A DNA stretch of 64,000 nucleotides, from positions 1,258,477 to 1,322,476 of the forward strand of contig NZ_CP054919.1 of assembly GCF_013364235.1 (NCBI RefSeq). The letters run 5' to 3'. Origin of the DNA: Kitasatospora sp. NA04385 (GTDB lineage: Bacteria > Actinomycetota > Actinomycetes > Streptomycetales > Streptomycetaceae). Shown piece after piece: positions 30,378 through 38,707 of the stretch. Numbering within the stretch: the first letter of the stretch is position 1; each line of letters starts with the position of its first letter. Below the pieces are notes generated by a model. The model saw only the letters and a program-made list of their open reading frames with translations. It had not been told where the DNA came from and ran no database searches. The translations under genes were made by a program, and so were the position numbers.

Positions 30378-30562
30378 GCCCTGCTCCCCTGCTCGTCCCC
30401 CGGTCGCGCGTCACCGCCGGGGGGTCGGGCGGTGCGTCCGGAACGCCCAGAAGTGTCGCACACGAACCCGGTGCGCCGTCCGGACCCGGTGCGTCCCGCC
30501 ACCGGGGCCCCGGCGGGCGCGCCGCGCCGGTTTGCCAGCCTTCGCCCTGTTATGTCTGGTCG

Positions 30563-31621
30563 ATGCCCCTCATCAACCGCGCGCCCCGGCTGCGCGCCGC
30601 CACCGCCGTCCTCGCCGCCACCGGCGCCGTCGCGGCGGCCGCCCTGCTGCCCACCGCGCGCTCCGCGTCCGCCGCGCCGGGGGACTTGGCGAGCGCGACA
30701 CTGGTGCAGCTCACCAACCAGGACGTCCCGGCGATCGGCCTGTCGGCGTACCACGGTGCGTACGGCACCGCGCGCTCCACCACGGTGCCCGACACCGACG
30801 TGGCGGACTTCTCCTCCGACCCGGACGGGATGCTGTCCCGGATCAGCATCGCCACCAAGACCACCACCACCTCCACCGACCCGTCCAAGTACTTCGCGCA
30901 GGCCCAACTCACCGACCTGGTCGTGTGGTTCAACTCCAACCAGCTGATCCACTACGGCCCGGTCGAGGTCGGTTCGGTGGCGTCCCTGGACTCCTACGCC
31001 GAGTGCGTCCCGCCGCCCGTCGGCCCGTTCGCGCTGGCGTACAACCACACCGACGGCGACCAGGTGACCGTCCTCGGGCAGCGGGTCGGCGTCGGCACCA
31101 CCCGGTTGCAGATCACCGGCGCGGACCTCGGCCTGCCCGCCACCATCGGGCCGTCCACGCTGGACGTCACGGTGGTCGAGCACGCCGACCCGGCCGTGCA
31201 GAGCCGCCAGTACACCGCGGACGCCTGGCTGGACATCGACATCGCGGGCACCTTCAACAACCTGCGGGGGCAGCAGCTGTACACCGGCGCGGTGACCAGC
31301 GCCCGCCTCGGCGAAGTCCAGGTGAACTGCCCCAACTCCAGCCCCTCGCCGTCCCCTTCGCCCTCTCCCTCCCCCTCTCCCTCCCCTTCGCCTTCGCCTT
31401 CCCCCTCGCCCTCACCGTCCCCCACCCCCTCCCCGACTCCCACGCCCACTCCCACCCCCACTCCGCCCCCGAGCCCGGAGCCGACGCCCACCAGCCCGGC
31501 GCCCGTCCCGCTGCCGGACACCGGGGCCGACGACGACACCCTCGCCCTGGGCGCCGCCGCGCTGGGCCTGTGCGCCCTGGGCGCCGGAGCGCTGCTGCAC
31601 TCCCGTCGCCGCCGGCACTGA
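30563..31621 (+). CDS. Cell-wall-anchored surface protein with LPxTG sorting signal
   Basis: A 352-residue secreted protein. A signal peptide spans residues 1-38 (cleavage near SASAAP). The mature domain, residues 39-255, is Thr/Val-rich beta (choice-of-anchor type) with no catalytic motif seen. A wall-spanning stalk of Ser-Pro then Thr-Pro dipeptides covers about 259-312. LPDTG near residue 322, a hydrophobic helix and the basic tail SRRRRH form a sortase signal. It should be displayed on the hyphal surface. No dedicated sortase lies nearby, so the housekeeping enzyme would act. It is divergent from the patatin gene. Confidence 0.88.
   Translation: MPLINRAPRLRAATAVLAATGAVAAAALLPTARSASAAPGDLASATLVQLTNQDVPAIGLSAYHGAYGTARSTTVPDTDVADFSSDPDGMLSRISIATKTTTTSTDPSKYFAQAQLTDLVVWFNSNQLIHYGPVEVGSVASLDSYAECVPPPVGPFALAYNHTDGDQVTVLGQRVGVGTTRLQITGADLGLPATIGPSTLDVTVVEHADPAVQSRQYTADAWLDIDIAGTFNNLRGQQLYTGAVTSARLGEVQVNCPNSSPSPSPSPSPSPSPSPSPSPSPSPSPSPTPSPTPTPTPTPTPPPSPEPTPTSPAPVPLPDTGADDDTLALGAAALGLCALGAGALLHSRRRRH
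31338..31480 (+). repeat. Ser-Pro/Thr-Pro codon repeat forming a polypyrimidine tract
   Basis: Near-continuous C/T on the plus strand encoding the SP and TP dipeptides of the surface protein stalk. Length variation by slippage is likely. The strand bias also permits triplex (H-DNA) structure in principle. Confidence 0.75.
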
Positions 31622-31657
31622 CCCCCGCCGCCACCCGTCCCGCCCTCCGCTCCACGG

Positions 31658-31687
31658 CGTCACCCTGCGCCACGCTAGGGTGACGCC
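31658..31687 (+). promoter_or_regulatory. Leaderless promoter with overlapping 9-bp inverted repeat
   Basis: TAGGGT (31676-31681) ends six bases before the ATG at 31688, the spacing of actinobacterial leaderless transcripts, and no ribosome site is present. The inverted repeat cgtcaccct (31658-31666) / agggtgacg (31677-31685) covers the -10 box and start, so it is a candidate operator. Confidence 0.6.
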
Positions 31688-32290
31688 ATGTCGACCCTCG
31701 GTACCTCCTCCTACGCCGACACCGTCGCGCTGCCCGAACCCGTCGCCCGGGCCGTCGAGTTGGCGGTCCGGCTGGGCTTCGCCCAGTCCTGCCGCCCGGA
31801 GCACGGACGGCTGCTGCAGGCCCTCGCGGCGGGCGCGACCCCGGCCGGGGGCATCGGCGAGACCGGTACCGGCTCCGGCGTCGGCCTGGGCTGGCTGCTG
31901 GCCGGCCGCCGCCCGGGCGTCCGGGTGGTGAGCGTCGAGCGGGAGGCGGAACTCGTGCACGCGGTACGGGAGTTGTTCGCCGACGTACCCGACCTGGAGG
32001 TGGTGCACGGCGACTGGACCGCGATCCACGAGCACGGCCCGTTCGACCTGCTGGCGCTGGACGGCGGCGGCAACGGCAAGCAAACCGCGCCCGCCGACCC
32101 GCTCCGCCTGCTCACCCCCGGCGGCACCCTGGTGGTCGACGACCTCACCCCCCTCACCACCTGGCCACCGACCTACCGGGGCGCCCCCGACACCGGCCGC
32201 ACCGCCTGGTACGACCACCCGGCCCTGCTCACCACCGAGGTCCGCCTCGCCCCCGACCTGTCCACCCTGCTCGCCACCCGCCGCCACTGA
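31688..32290 (+). CDS. O-methyltransferase-like class I SAM methyltransferase
   Basis: A 200-residue Rossmann methyltransferase. GGIGETGTGSGVGLGWLL near residue 55 is motif I, VVSVEREAELV ends beta-2, VHGDWTAI gives the following acidic loop, and PFDLLALDGGG, then LTPGGTLVVDDL are the motif IV and V strands. This layout is that of catechol/caffeoyl-CoA O-methyltransferase-like proteins, but metal ligands are not all clear. Transcription is probably leaderless from the TAGGGT box. It is convergent with the esterase, seven bases apart. Confidence 0.8.
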   Translation: MSTLGTSSYADTVALPEPVARAVELAVRLGFAQSCRPEHGRLLQALAAGATPAGGIGETGTGSGVGLGWLLAGRRPGVRVVSVEREAELVHAVRELFADVPDLEVVHGDWTAIHEHGPFDLLALDGGGNGKQTAPADPLRLLTPGGTLVVDDLTPLTTWPPTYRGAPDTGRTAWYDHPALLTTEVRLAPDLSTLLATRRH

Positions 32291-32297
32291 CACGGCG

Positions 32298-33695
32298 TCA
32301 GTCCCCCCAGACCTCCCGAACGCACCGCAGCGGGTCAGACTCCACCCGCAGCGGCACGTCCCACCGCATGACAGCCCGACCGTCCCCGTAGGGCGGCCAC
32401 CCGGCACCCGGATCACCGTCCCGAACGAAGGCCACCCAGGCCCCGTGCACGGCATCCGCGAGGGCCTGCGGAGGCCGCCCGCCCAGCGCGGCGGTGACGC
32501 CCTCGGCGTGCAGCAGGTCGAAGGCGAACGGTAGGTCGGTGCAGTGGTAGGCCTGCCCGGCCCGGCCGGGCGCGTCGCCCGACCAGTCGAACTGGTAGAG
32601 CCAGGTGGGCAGTCCGCGCTCCGCCCGGGCCTCGGCGCGGGCCAGCGCCGGGGCCCGGAACAGCCAGTCGGTGAGCACGTCGCCGAGCCCGGCCCCGGGG
32701 TGGTCCGCCGTGAACCGGGCCGCCCGCTCCCCGTCCAGCCCGAACGCGGCGAGCCACCCGCCGACGCCGTCCTCCGGCTCCGACCCGGCCGGCGCCGCGA
32801 ACTCGTGCGCGGTGAAGCCCAGCAGCAGCGGCACCTCCGCCGCGGCGACCGCCTCGCGCACCGGCCGGGTCACCCACGAGCCGTCCGGGTACGGGGCCAG
32901 GCACTTCAACGGGTCACCCTCGGCGGCCAACGCGTCCTGCAACGCCAGGAGTTCGGCGTCCGACGCGTCCCGCAGCGCGGCGGCGGTGAGCACCGCCCCG
33001 GTGCGCGCGGCCAGCCCCGCGGCGACGGCCGGGGCGTCCGGCTCCAGGACCGCACCGGAGACCGAGAGCACCGCCCGGAACAGCCCCCGTGCCGCGGGCA
33101 CCCCCAGCAGGCTCTGCACGGCACCACCGCCCGCCGACTGCCCGGCCACGGTGACCCGGCCGGGATCGCCGCCGAAGGCCGCCACGTTGTCCCGGACCCA
33201 CTCCAGCGCGGCGACCCAGTCCCGCACGCCCCGGTTGTCCGGCGCGTCGGGCAGGTGCAGGAACCCCTCCACGCCGAGCCGGTAGCCGACACTGACCAGC
33301 ACCACCCCGTCCCGGTTGAACGCGGCCCCGTCGTACCAGGGGCTGGCCGCGCTCCCCGCCACGTACCCGCCCCCGTGGATCCACACCAGCACCGGCAGCC
33401 CCGCCCCGACCCCTGCGGGCCCGGGCTCGGGCGTGAAGACGTTCAGGTTGAGCACGTCCGCCCCCGGAACACTCGGCTCGGGAATGGTCGTCACCGCCCC
33501 GAACGGCCGCCGCTGCGCCGTGGGCCCGTACGCGGTGGCGTCCCGCACCCCGCCCCACGGCTCCGGCGGCACCGGCGCGGCGAACCGCAACTCCCCGACC
33601 GGCGGCCGGGCGTACGGAATCCCGAGGAAACGGACACCACCACCGGGACGGCGCTCCCCGCGCACCGCCCCGTCACGGGTGAGGACGACTGCCAT
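32298..33695 (-). CDS. Type B carboxylesterase
   Basis: A 465-residue alpha/beta hydrolase of the carboxylesterase/para-nitrobenzyl esterase family. FLGIPYARPPVGELRF is the N-terminal family signature, HGGGYV near residue 107 the oxyanion hole, and GQSAGGGAV the nucleophile elbow with Ser near 187. YHCTDLPFAFD near residue 400 holds the likely catalytic His. No signal peptide, so it is cytosolic. ATG 33695 (MAVVLTRDG) is preferred because GGGAG lies eight bases upstream. Likely an ester-hydrolysing enzyme of broad specificity. The regulator behind it (33894) is read on the same strand, 198 bases upstream. Confidence 0.92.
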   Translation of the reverse strand: MAVVLTRDGAVRGERRPGGGVRFLGIPYARPPVGELRFAAPVPPEPWGGVRDATAYGPTAQRRPFGAVTTIPEPSVPGADVLNLNVFTPEPGPAGVGAGLPVLVWIHGGGYVAGSAASPWYDGAAFNRDGVVLVSVGYRLGVEGFLHLPDAPDNRGVRDWVAALEWVRDNVAAFGGDPGRVTVAGQSAGGGAVQSLLGVPAARGLFRAVLSVSGAVLEPDAPAVAAGLAARTGAVLTAAALRDASDAELLALQDALAAEGDPLKCLAPYPDGSWVTRPVREAVAAAEVPLLLGFTAHEFAAPAGSEPEDGVGGWLAAFGLDGERAARFTADHPGAGLGDVLTDWLFRAPALARAEARAERGLPTWLYQFDWSGDAPGRAGQAYHCTDLPFAFDLLHAEGVTAALGGRPPQALADAVHGAWVAFVRDGDPGAGWPPYGDGRAVMRWDVPLRVESDPLRCVREVWGD

Positions 33696-33893
33696 GGCGA
33701 CGGCTCCCGGACGGTCCACGATCCACGGCCCCGAGGGGCCCGGTCCCCGCCATCCTCCCCCACCCCGCGCACCGCCGGAGGAACACGCCCCCTCCCGCGA
33801 GGCCCTCCGGCGCAGCGCCCGCGGAGCCCACCCGCGGTCGGCCGTCGACCGTCTTGCCGAACCGGCGCACGCCCCGGCGGCGTTTGCGCGGGG

Positions 33894-34865
33894 TCAGAGC
33901 CAACCGCGCTGGGCGGCCTTGATGCCCGCCTCGAAGCGGCTGCTGGCGTTGAGGCGTTCCATGATGGAGGCCATGTGACGGCCGACGGTGCGGGAGGAGA
34001 AACCCAGGCGCTGTCCTGCGGCGTCGTCGGTGAGGCCGCTTCCCAGGAGGCGCAGCAGTTCGCGTTCGGTGGGGGTGAGGCCGGTGGCAGGGTCTTCGGG
34101 GGTGGTGGATCCGAGGGGGACGGCGGTGTTCCAGGCCTGCTCGAACAGGTCGATCAGGGCGCTGAGGATGCCGGGCTCGGTGACGTACAGGGCGCCCTTG
34201 CGATTGTCCTCGGGGTCGACGGGGACCAGGGCCTCGCGGCGGTCGACGAGGACGATCCGCTGGGGGACGGTGGGGGAGGTGCGGACTTCGCCGCCCTGGC
34301 TGCGCAGCCAGTGGGCGTAGGTGACGGTGTGCGGCTGGTGGCGGGTGGAGTCCTGGTAGAGGGTGCGGATGGTGATGCCGCGGGCGAGGACCTGGGCGTC
34401 GGCGGGGCGGGAGGCGTCGAGGTCCTCGGGGCGCTGGTTGCCGGGTTGGATGCTGACGACTTCGCGGGTGGTGTCGCGGCCCATGCGTTCGAGGCGGTGC
34501 AGGATGGCGTCCATGCCGAGCAGTCGTTCGCCGTGTTCGGAGCGGTGCTCGGCCCGGTCGGCGACCATGCGGGTGACGGCGGCGCGGGAGGCGGCCAGGG
34601 TGGCCTGGCGTTCGGCGAGTTCGGCTTCCTGTCGGGCGAGCAGGTCGGCGAGGCCGATGGCGGGGTCGACGGCGCGCATCCGGCCGGGGTGTTCGGCGGA
34701 GGCGCGCACCAGCATGAGGTGGCCGAGTTCGTCCAGGCTGTCGTGGACCTGGGTGGTGCCGAGCGCGCAGTGGGCGGCGATCTCGTCGAGGCTGTCGGCG
34801 GGTCGGTCGAGCAGTGCCCGGTAGACCCGGCCGGCCGTGGCCGTGAGTCCCAGCGCCTCCAGCAC
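33894..34865 (-). CDS. TrmB-like/LuxR-type transcriptional regulator
   Basis: A 323-residue regulator. The N-terminal 60 residues (LGLTATAGRVYRALLDRP...GTTQVHDSLDEL) form a winged helix like TrmB/sugar-type regulators, followed by a coiled-coil helix (residues 75-110) and a PLD-like sensor region. The C-terminal LuxR/GerE helix-turn-helix (LTPTERELLRLLGSGLTDDAAGQRLGFSSRTVGRHMASI) covers residues 260-300. It is divergent from a gene for a 62-residue secreted peptide, an arrangement in which the regulator often controls the peptide or senses it; this is inference. The gene starts MLEALG at 34865. Confidence 0.88.
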   Translation of the reverse strand: MLEALGLTATAGRVYRALLDRPADSLDEIAAHCALGTTQVHDSLDELGHLMLVRASAEHPGRMRAVDPAIGLADLLARQEAELAERQATLAASRAAVTRMVADRAEHRSEHGERLLGMDAILHRLERMGRDTTREVVSIQPGNQRPEDLDASRPADAQVLARGITIRTLYQDSTRHQPHTVTYAHWLRSQGGEVRTSPTVPQRIVLVDRREALVPVDPEDNRKGALYVTEPGILSALIDLFEQAWNTAVPLGSTTPEDPATGLTPTERELLRLLGSGLTDDAAGQRLGFSSRTVGRHMASIMERLNASSRFEAGIKAAQRGWL

Positions 34866-35226
34866 GGAGCCCCCTCATGTGGTGGTTCGTAGGTGGTGTC
34901 GTGTGCAGTCGTGCACGAAGCCTCACGCATCCTTACAGACCGACACGTTCGATCACAAGATCGATTCTGGGCGCTTCGGGGCATTCGCAGGCCTATGCCC
35001 GAAGGGCGTCCGGCCTCAATTCTTGATGGGCTCATGACAGGTTGTCTGGTGTCGGACAGTCCGGCTGGCGCCACCCGCAACCCCTTCCGAGGGGGTTCCG
35101 GAACGGCGAAAGTAGAGATCGCCGCCGGAGAGAACGGAAACCGGGCGGCAACCGGAAGAGGGTCAACCGCGGGACTCCTCCACCGGACCTACCAACCGCC
35201 CCCGTCACGTTCGAAGGAAACCCACC
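34866..35226. promoter_or_regulatory. Divergent promoter region between LuxR regulator and secreted-peptide gene
   Basis: 361 bases with lower GC than the flanks. It contains several short inverted repeats: GTGCA-gtcg-TGCAC near 34901, CGATC-acaa-GATCG near 34952, and AACCCC (35079-35084)/GGGGTT (35092-35097), the last a hairpin in the peptide gene's leader. GAAGGAAA just before 35227 is the ribosome site. No gene is seen. The repeats are candidate regulator sites. Confidence 0.5.
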
Positions 35227-35415
35227 ATGACCAACACCCGTATCGCCAAGGCCGCCGCGGTCCTCACCCTCTCCCTCGGCGCCCTGCTCCTGGCCTCCGC
35301 CGCCACCACGGCCGCCGCCGCCGACACGACCACGGTCTCCACCACCCCCACCCCCCTTCCCACCGCCACCACCGTCACCACCGTCACCACCGACAGCCTC
35401 GGCTGGGGCGGCTGA
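35227..35415 (+). CDS. Small secreted peptide (62 residues), candidate signalling peptide
   Basis: The N-terminal 30 residues form a clear Sec signal (two basic residues, a hydrophobic core VLTLSLGALLLAS, cleavage near TAAAA/D). The mature part, about 30 residues, is Thr/Val/Pro-rich and ends DSLGWGG, a short aromatic-Gly tail. No cysteines. It starts at ATG 35227 after GAAGGAAA and is divergent from the LuxR regulator. Six bases after its stop comes a 122-residue gene. Small size, secretion and an adjacent regulator suggest an extracellular peptide signal or a developmental peptide, but nothing in the sequence proves it. Confidence 0.8.
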   Translation: MTNTRIAKAAAVLTLSLGALLLASAATTAAAADTTTVSTTPTPLPTATTVTTVTTDSLGWGG

Positions 35416-35421
35416 GCCCGA

Positions 35422-35790
35422 ATGGACATCGTCCACGCCTCGCTGCGCCGCAAGGACGCCCCCGAGCAACCCCACGACGGGGAAGCCGAAGAAGTCCAGG
35501 CCGCCCTGTGGGCGCACGCCACACCCACCGACGCCCTCCAGCACATCACCGTCCGCTGCACGCCGGAACAGGTCGACCTGCTGCTCTACCTGCTGAGCCG
35601 CCCCGCCACCGCCGAACCCGCCCCCCGCGGCCCGGCGCTCCCGGGCCCGCCGCGGACGACGGCGAAGGACTCGCCGACCGTCGCGTACGACCTGATCACC
35701 CGCAGCCACCGGGCATCGCCGATGCTGCGCCGACGCTACCGGCCGCCGATCCCGCCACTGCACACCGGATCTCCGCTCCGCACCCCGTAG
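35422..35790 (+). CDS. Hypothetical 122-residue protein co-transcribed with the secreted peptide
   Basis: Starts at ATG 35422, six bases after the peptide stop, so it should be translated from the same transcript. The N-terminal 75 residues hold a compact acidic helical/beta segment (EEVQAALWAHATPTDALQHI, VRCTPEQVDLLLYLLS). The rest is Pro/Arg-rich and disordered. No membrane or catalytic motif. It may be a partner or immunity/modification factor for the peptide; unresolved. Confidence 0.65.
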   Translation: MDIVHASLRRKDAPEQPHDGEAEEVQAALWAHATPTDALQHITVRCTPEQVDLLLYLLSRPATAEPAPRGPALPGPPRTTAKDSPTVAYDLITRSHRASPMLRRRYRPPIPPLHTGSPLRTP

Positions 35791-36025
35791 GCCCCACCCT
35801 CCACGCTTCACCACTGCCCTCCGGCACCGAACACGGCCGGCCCGCCGGCACGGGCCCCTCCGCCCACCGGCCCGCACCGATCCCGCCTGCCGACCGCACC
35901 GTGCCCGGCGTTCGAGCTCCGGCTGTTCCTGCAGGACAGCCGTCCGCCGTCATCCCGCCCAACGGCCACCTGCGGCCGGCACCCCGCCCCACGTCCTTCG
36001 AACCCGTAACAAGGGGAACTCCGCC

Positions 36026-37459
36026 ATGCCTTCTTCCCGCCGCTCCAAGCTCGCCAGCCTGGCCCTGGCCACCGCGATCGCCGCCTCCGGCGCCATCGCC
36101 ACCACCGCCGTCACCATCGCCACCGCCACCACCGCCCAGGCCGCCTCGTCGGTCGGCGGCCAGATCACCCGCAGCGAGGTCCTCTCCCGGGCCAACGACT
36201 GGTACAACCGCAACATCCCCTACAACCAGGGCGCTTCGGCCACCGACGTCGGCGGCCGCTCCTACCGCAGCGACTGCTCCGGCTTCGTCTCGATGGCCTG
36301 GCACCTGGGAAGCAGCGAGAACACCGACAGCCTCGACGTCCGCTCGCTGACCAGCCGCGTCGCGCTGACCGACCTGCAGCCGGGCGACGCCCTCGACAAC
36401 GACCCCGGGGACGGCAACATCGCCGGCAACGGCCACATCGTCCTGTTCGACCACTGGGTCAACAAGTCCGCCGGCACCTTCGCCTACATCGCCGAGGCCA
36501 ACACCGCCGACGACATGCAGAAGGGCACCGGCACCGTCGGCAGCGGCACCTTCGCCAACTACTTCGGCCTCCGCTACAACAACATCGCCGACGACCCCGT
36601 CACCGGGAACACGGTGCGGTTGGTGAACGTGAAGGTGGACGGCGGTGTGCGGAACGTGGACGGGAACTTCTCGTCGGGACAGTGGGGTTCCTGGTCCGAC
36701 ATGGGCACCACCGGGGTTTCGGAGGTGACCAGCGCCGCAACCGGCTCGACACTGCGGGTGTTCGCGATCGGCAGCGACAACCGGATCTACGAGAAGGACG
36801 GCAACTTCGCGACCGGCCAGTGGAGCGCGAGCTGGTTCCCCCTCCAGAACAGCCCGACCGTCACCGCGATCTCGGCATCCTCCTACGGCAACACCGTGCA
36901 CCTGACCGCAATCGGCACCGACGGACAGATGCACAACTCCGACGGCGACTACACCGCCGGAAACTGGAACGGCTGGACCGCACACGGCGGCACCAACCTG
37001 AAGCGCATCGCCTCCGCAACAACCTCCGACAACGTCAACCACGTCTTCGTCCTCGACTCGAACCAGCAACTGCGCGAGATCGACGCGAACTACGCCACCG
37101 GCCAGTGGGGCTCATGGGGCGCAGCCGCAGGCGGCTTCACCGGCAAGGACGTCGCCGCATCCGCCTACGGCCGCACCGTCCACCTGACCGCCCTCGACAA
37201 CAACGGCCAACTCTTCAACAACGACGGCGACTTCGCCGCAGGCACCTGGACCGGCTGGACCGGACACAACGGCACCGGCCTCAAGCGAATCACCTCCGCC
37301 ACATCGACCGCACTCAACATCAACCACATCTTCGCAGTCAACGCCGCCAACCGCCTGGTCGAAATGGACGCCAACTACACCACCGGCATCTGGAACTCCT
37401 GGGCCGAACCCGCCGGCGGCACCGACTCCCAAGCCGTCACCGCCACCTTCACCAACTAA
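36026..37459 (+). CDS. Secreted NlpC/P60 peptidase with tectonin/PLL-like lectin repeats
   Basis: A 477-residue secreted protein. Signal peptide residues 1-39 (cleavage AQA/AS). Residues 50-190 are an NlpC/P60-type cysteine peptidase fold with SDCSGFVSMAW (catalytic Cys 84) and NGHIVLFDHW (catalytic-type His); such enzymes cleave wall peptide crosslinks. Residues 195-477 are about five copies of a beta-propeller unit, D-G-N-F-x-x-G-x-W-x-x-W followed by an N-H-V-F strand, as in PLL/tectonin lectins. Codon choice changes near 36603: the enzyme part uses mostly C-ending codons, the lectin part more A- and G-ending ones (gca, tca, ttg), hinting at domain shuffling. A GGGG ribosome site precedes ATG 36026. 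Confidence 0.88.
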   Translation: MPSSRRSKLASLALATAIAASGAIATTAVTIATATTAQAASSVGGQITRSEVLSRANDWYNRNIPYNQGASATDVGGRSYRSDCSGFVSMAWHLGSSENTDSLDVRSLTSRVALTDLQPGDALDNDPGDGNIAGNGHIVLFDHWVNKSAGTFAYIAEANTADDMQKGTGTVGSGTFANYFGLRYNNIADDPVTGNTVRLVNVKVDGGVRNVDGNFSSGQWGSWSDMGTTGVSEVTSAATGSTLRVFAIGSDNRIYEKDGNFATGQWSASWFPLQNSPTVTAISASSYGNTVHLTAIGTDGQMHNSDGDYTAGNWNGWTAHGGTNLKRIASATTSDNVNHVFVLDSNQQLREIDANYATGQWGSWGAAAGGFTGKDVAASAYGRTVHLTALDNNGQLFNNDGDFAAGTWTGWTGHNGTGLKRITSATSTALNINHIFAVNAANRLVEMDANYTTGIWNSWAEPAGGTDSQAVTATFTN

Positions 37460-37539
37460 CACTGAGCTCGCCGTTCAACCGCTTGTAGTGGTTCATCGGG
37501 GTTTGGCGCCCTCCTTGTGATGGACGGGCCGGGCGCATG

Positions 37540-37860
37540 CCTCGCCGGTGGCCAGGGCCCTGCCGACCTCGTAGCGGGCGGCGGGGCGCTGACCAGCCAG
37601 GCCCAGCGGTCGACGTCCTCGGCACCGGCCCGGTGCGCGACCACCAGAGCCGGACCGGCCGGTTCACCCCGCCGCCGGGCAGCTTCTCGACGGCGAATCG
37701 GATCACCGCGCCTTCGAGGATCGGCAGCTGGTCGTCCTGCCCCAGCCACGCGGCCCGGCGGGGCGGGCCCGGGCGGAGCCGGTCCCGGGCCCGGGCGACG
37801 GCGGTTGCGATGCGCGGGGCGTCGTAACCGGCGTCCGCACCACCACCAGTACCCCCGAAT
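37540..37860 (-). pseudogene. Decayed transposase fragment (IS701-like)
   Basis: On the minus strand ADAGYDAPRIATAVARARDR, followed by AAWLGQDDQLPILEGAVIRF and NRPVRLWWSRTG, match the central catalytic region of the large streptomycete IS701-like/NF041680 transposases. The frame then shifts to AEDVDRWAWL. Both ends are missing. It sits directly after the NlpC/P60 gene and marks the left edge of the mobile-element debris. Confidence 0.65.
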
Positions 37861-37909
37861 CGTCCGGCCGACCATGAGACTGCCGCTTGTCCTGGTCGTT
37901 GATTCGGGC

Positions 37910-38295
37910 ATGGGGCGGGGTGATCTGACGGATGCCGAGTAGGAACGGCTTCGGCCGTTCTTGCCGGTCAGCAACGGACGTCGTGGCCGGTGGCGGAACC
38001 ATCGGCAGGTGATCGACGGAATCCTGCAGCGGGTCCAGGCCGCGGCCGACGCAGTCGGCGCCATCGGCTGGGACATCTCGGTGGACTCCACCATCGTGCG
38101 CGCCCACCAGCACCCGGCCGGCGCCCGCACCGACCCGCCGCCGGCACTCGCCGCCCCAAAGGGGGGCCAGGTGTGGGAACACCAGGACGAAACTCCGTGG
38201 CAGAGCCTCGCCGGCCGGCTGGTGGAGGTGATGCAGGAGGCGAGGAACTGGGCCGCTCGCACGACGGCTTCCCGGGCCGTCTGGCTGCGGGCTAG
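37910..38295 (+). pseudogene. Decayed IS5-family transposase, N-terminal half
   Basis: MGRGDLTDAE at 37910 is followed by an in-frame TAG (37940-37942) where family members have Trp, then ERLRPFLPVSNGRRGR...HRQVIDGIL. An internal deletion joins this to WDISVDSTIVRAHQHPAGAR, the DDE region with its first Asp, and after a frameshift ELGRSHDGFPGRLAAG. It has a nonsense codon, deletion and frameshift, so it is not functional. Confidence 0.8.
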
Positions 38296-38303
38296 AGGCC
38301 CTC

Positions 38304-38657
38304 TCACCCGGCGAAGGGCCGGTACTCCAGAGCCTGGTCGACAACCTCTGCGGCTGTCGGCTCCGGACCCTTCGGCCAGAAGATCAAGTCGCTTACGTAG
38401 CCGGTCGGACAGCCGAGGGCCCTGTCCAAAGCCTCCAGAACACCGTACGCCTCGGCATCCTCGGCATAGTCCATATCCATGATCTTCTGCACCAACACAA
38501 CGGCCGCTGCACGAGTCATCATCGTCACGGACACCCCTTCCGGAAGAAGGCCAGCCCAGCCTCGGGCTTTCACGAGTGCTTGGGGCTGCCAGTAGGTGGT
38601 GCGCCTGGCTGCAGCTGGCAGGTCGTACTCCTGCTTCGCGACGATAGTCGTTCGCAC
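38304..38657 (-). CDS. Colicin E9 immunity (Im9)-like protein, orphan
   Basis: A 117-residue cytosolic protein. The C-terminal half, EAYGVLEALDRALGCPTGYV and SDLIFWPKGPEPTAAEVVDQ, resembles the HPSGSDLIYYP...helix end of Im7/Im9, the immunity proteins that neutralise DNase colicins. The N-terminal half is unrelated. Start MRTTIVAKQEY at 38657. No toxin gene is adjacent, so it is an orphan, perhaps a relic of a polymorphic toxin locus broken by IS elements. The assignment rests on the SDLIFWP motif and architecture only. Confidence 0.55.
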   Translation of the reverse strand: MRTTIVAKQEYDLPAAARRTTYWQPQALVKARGWAGLLPEGVSVTMMTRAAAVVLVQKIMDMDYAEDAEAYGVLEALDRALGCPTGYVSDLIFWPKGPEPTAAEVVDQALEYRPFAG

Positions 38658-38707
38658 CCTTCACCTGGTGGGTGCGGTCCGTGTCGGTGGCGGATCTCCT
38701 GTGGAGG

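Noticed and set aside
28333..30414. Collagen-like 693-codon frame across the patatin 3' repeat region
   Set aside because: It is a frame shadow of the patatin gene and repeats with no start or signal.
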